Origin: MedAcidi-G1 sp002713545
GTDB lineage: Bacteria > Actinomycetota > Acidimicrobiia > Acidimicrobiales > MedAcidi-G1
Assembly (NCBI GenBank): GCA_964013895.1
Contig: CAXGYF010000040.1
Span: forward strand, 1 to 12,606
Length of the DNA: 12,606 nt
Direction of reading: 5' to 3'
Part shown: positions 12,585 through 12,606 of the stretch, in pieces
Layout: each line of letters starts with the position of its first letter
Numbering within the stretch: the stretch's first letter is position 1
The notes under the pieces: generated by a model
The model's input: the letters and a program-made list of their open reading frames with translations, nothing else
Told to the model about the DNA's origin: nothing
Databases searched by the model: none
Program-made: the position numbers and the translations under genes

Positions 12585-12606
12585 TAGTTGGCCTCTTTTT
12601 CGTTTT
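12584..12606 (-). CDS. rplV: Probable 3' end of rplV (L22), partial
   Basis: Only about seven codons are inside the window: one frame reads NEKEAN and then a TAA (12586-12584) that overlaps the rpsC ATG by one base, the same TAATG junction used elsewhere in this operon. In the S10 operon the gene before rpsC is nearly always rplV. The name rests on gene order and the junction, not on recognisable L22 sequence, because the visible part is too short and C-terminal ends vary. Confidence 0.4.

Noticed and set aside
1..12606. Mobile elements, CRISPR arrays, tRNA genes, riboswitches or horizontally acquired islands
   Set aside because: The whole window is a conserved ribosomal protein cluster in standard order; no transposase, spaced repeats, cloverleaf or compositional break was seen.

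Overview
The window is an almost unbroken run of genes on the minus strand: the 3' part of the S10 operon, the whole spc operon and the whole alpha operon, then truA and the start of rplM. In transcription order (right to left): the last codons of rplV, rpsC, rplP, rpmC, rpsQ, rplN, rplX, rplE, rpsN (zinc type), rpsH, rplF, rplR, rpsE, rpmD, rplO, secY, adk, a 146-bp gap, infA, rpmJ, rpsM, rpsK, rpsD, rpoA, rplQ, truA, a 134-bp gap, and rplM, which runs off the left edge. No plus-strand reading frame looks real. I see no mobile element, CRISPR array, rRNA or tRNA.

The organism looks like a fairly AT-rich actinobacterium (G+C roughly 40-45% by eye), possibly a marine Acidimicrobiia-type lineage. 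Pointers are the actinobacterial L17 N-terminus, the short-LID adenylate kinase, the SecY start (TTG, with MFRVGDLR at residues 8-15), the RpoA start (MLVMQRP) and the order rplQ-truA-rplM. The lineage is inferred from protein style and gene order; no search was run.

Functionally this is the core gene-expression block: small- and large-subunit ribosomal proteins, initiation factor IF-1, the RNA polymerase alpha subunit, the SecY translocon, adenylate kinase and a tRNA pseudouridine synthase. Genes are packed with stop/start overlaps of 1, 4 or 8 bases, or gaps of only a few bases, which implies one or a few polycistronic mRNAs with translational coupling. Wider gaps occur only at rplO-secY (42 bp), adk-infA (146 bp), rpsD-rpoA (47 bp), rplQ-truA (41 bp) and truA-rplM (about 134 bp). 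Four of those five contain inverted repeats, and they are the likeliest places for promoters, leaders or RNA-processing signals.

The content is mostly ordinary, and I did not find a new system. The points most worth a second look are: an infA that seems to start at a non-standard CTG codon; an 18-bp perfect palindrome between rpsD and rpoA; inverted repeats after rplQ, before rplM and before infA; an N-terminal tandem repeat in S17; acidic low-complexity tails on several ribosomal proteins (S3, L13, S5, L29, S17); and the absence of map from its usual place between adk and infA.
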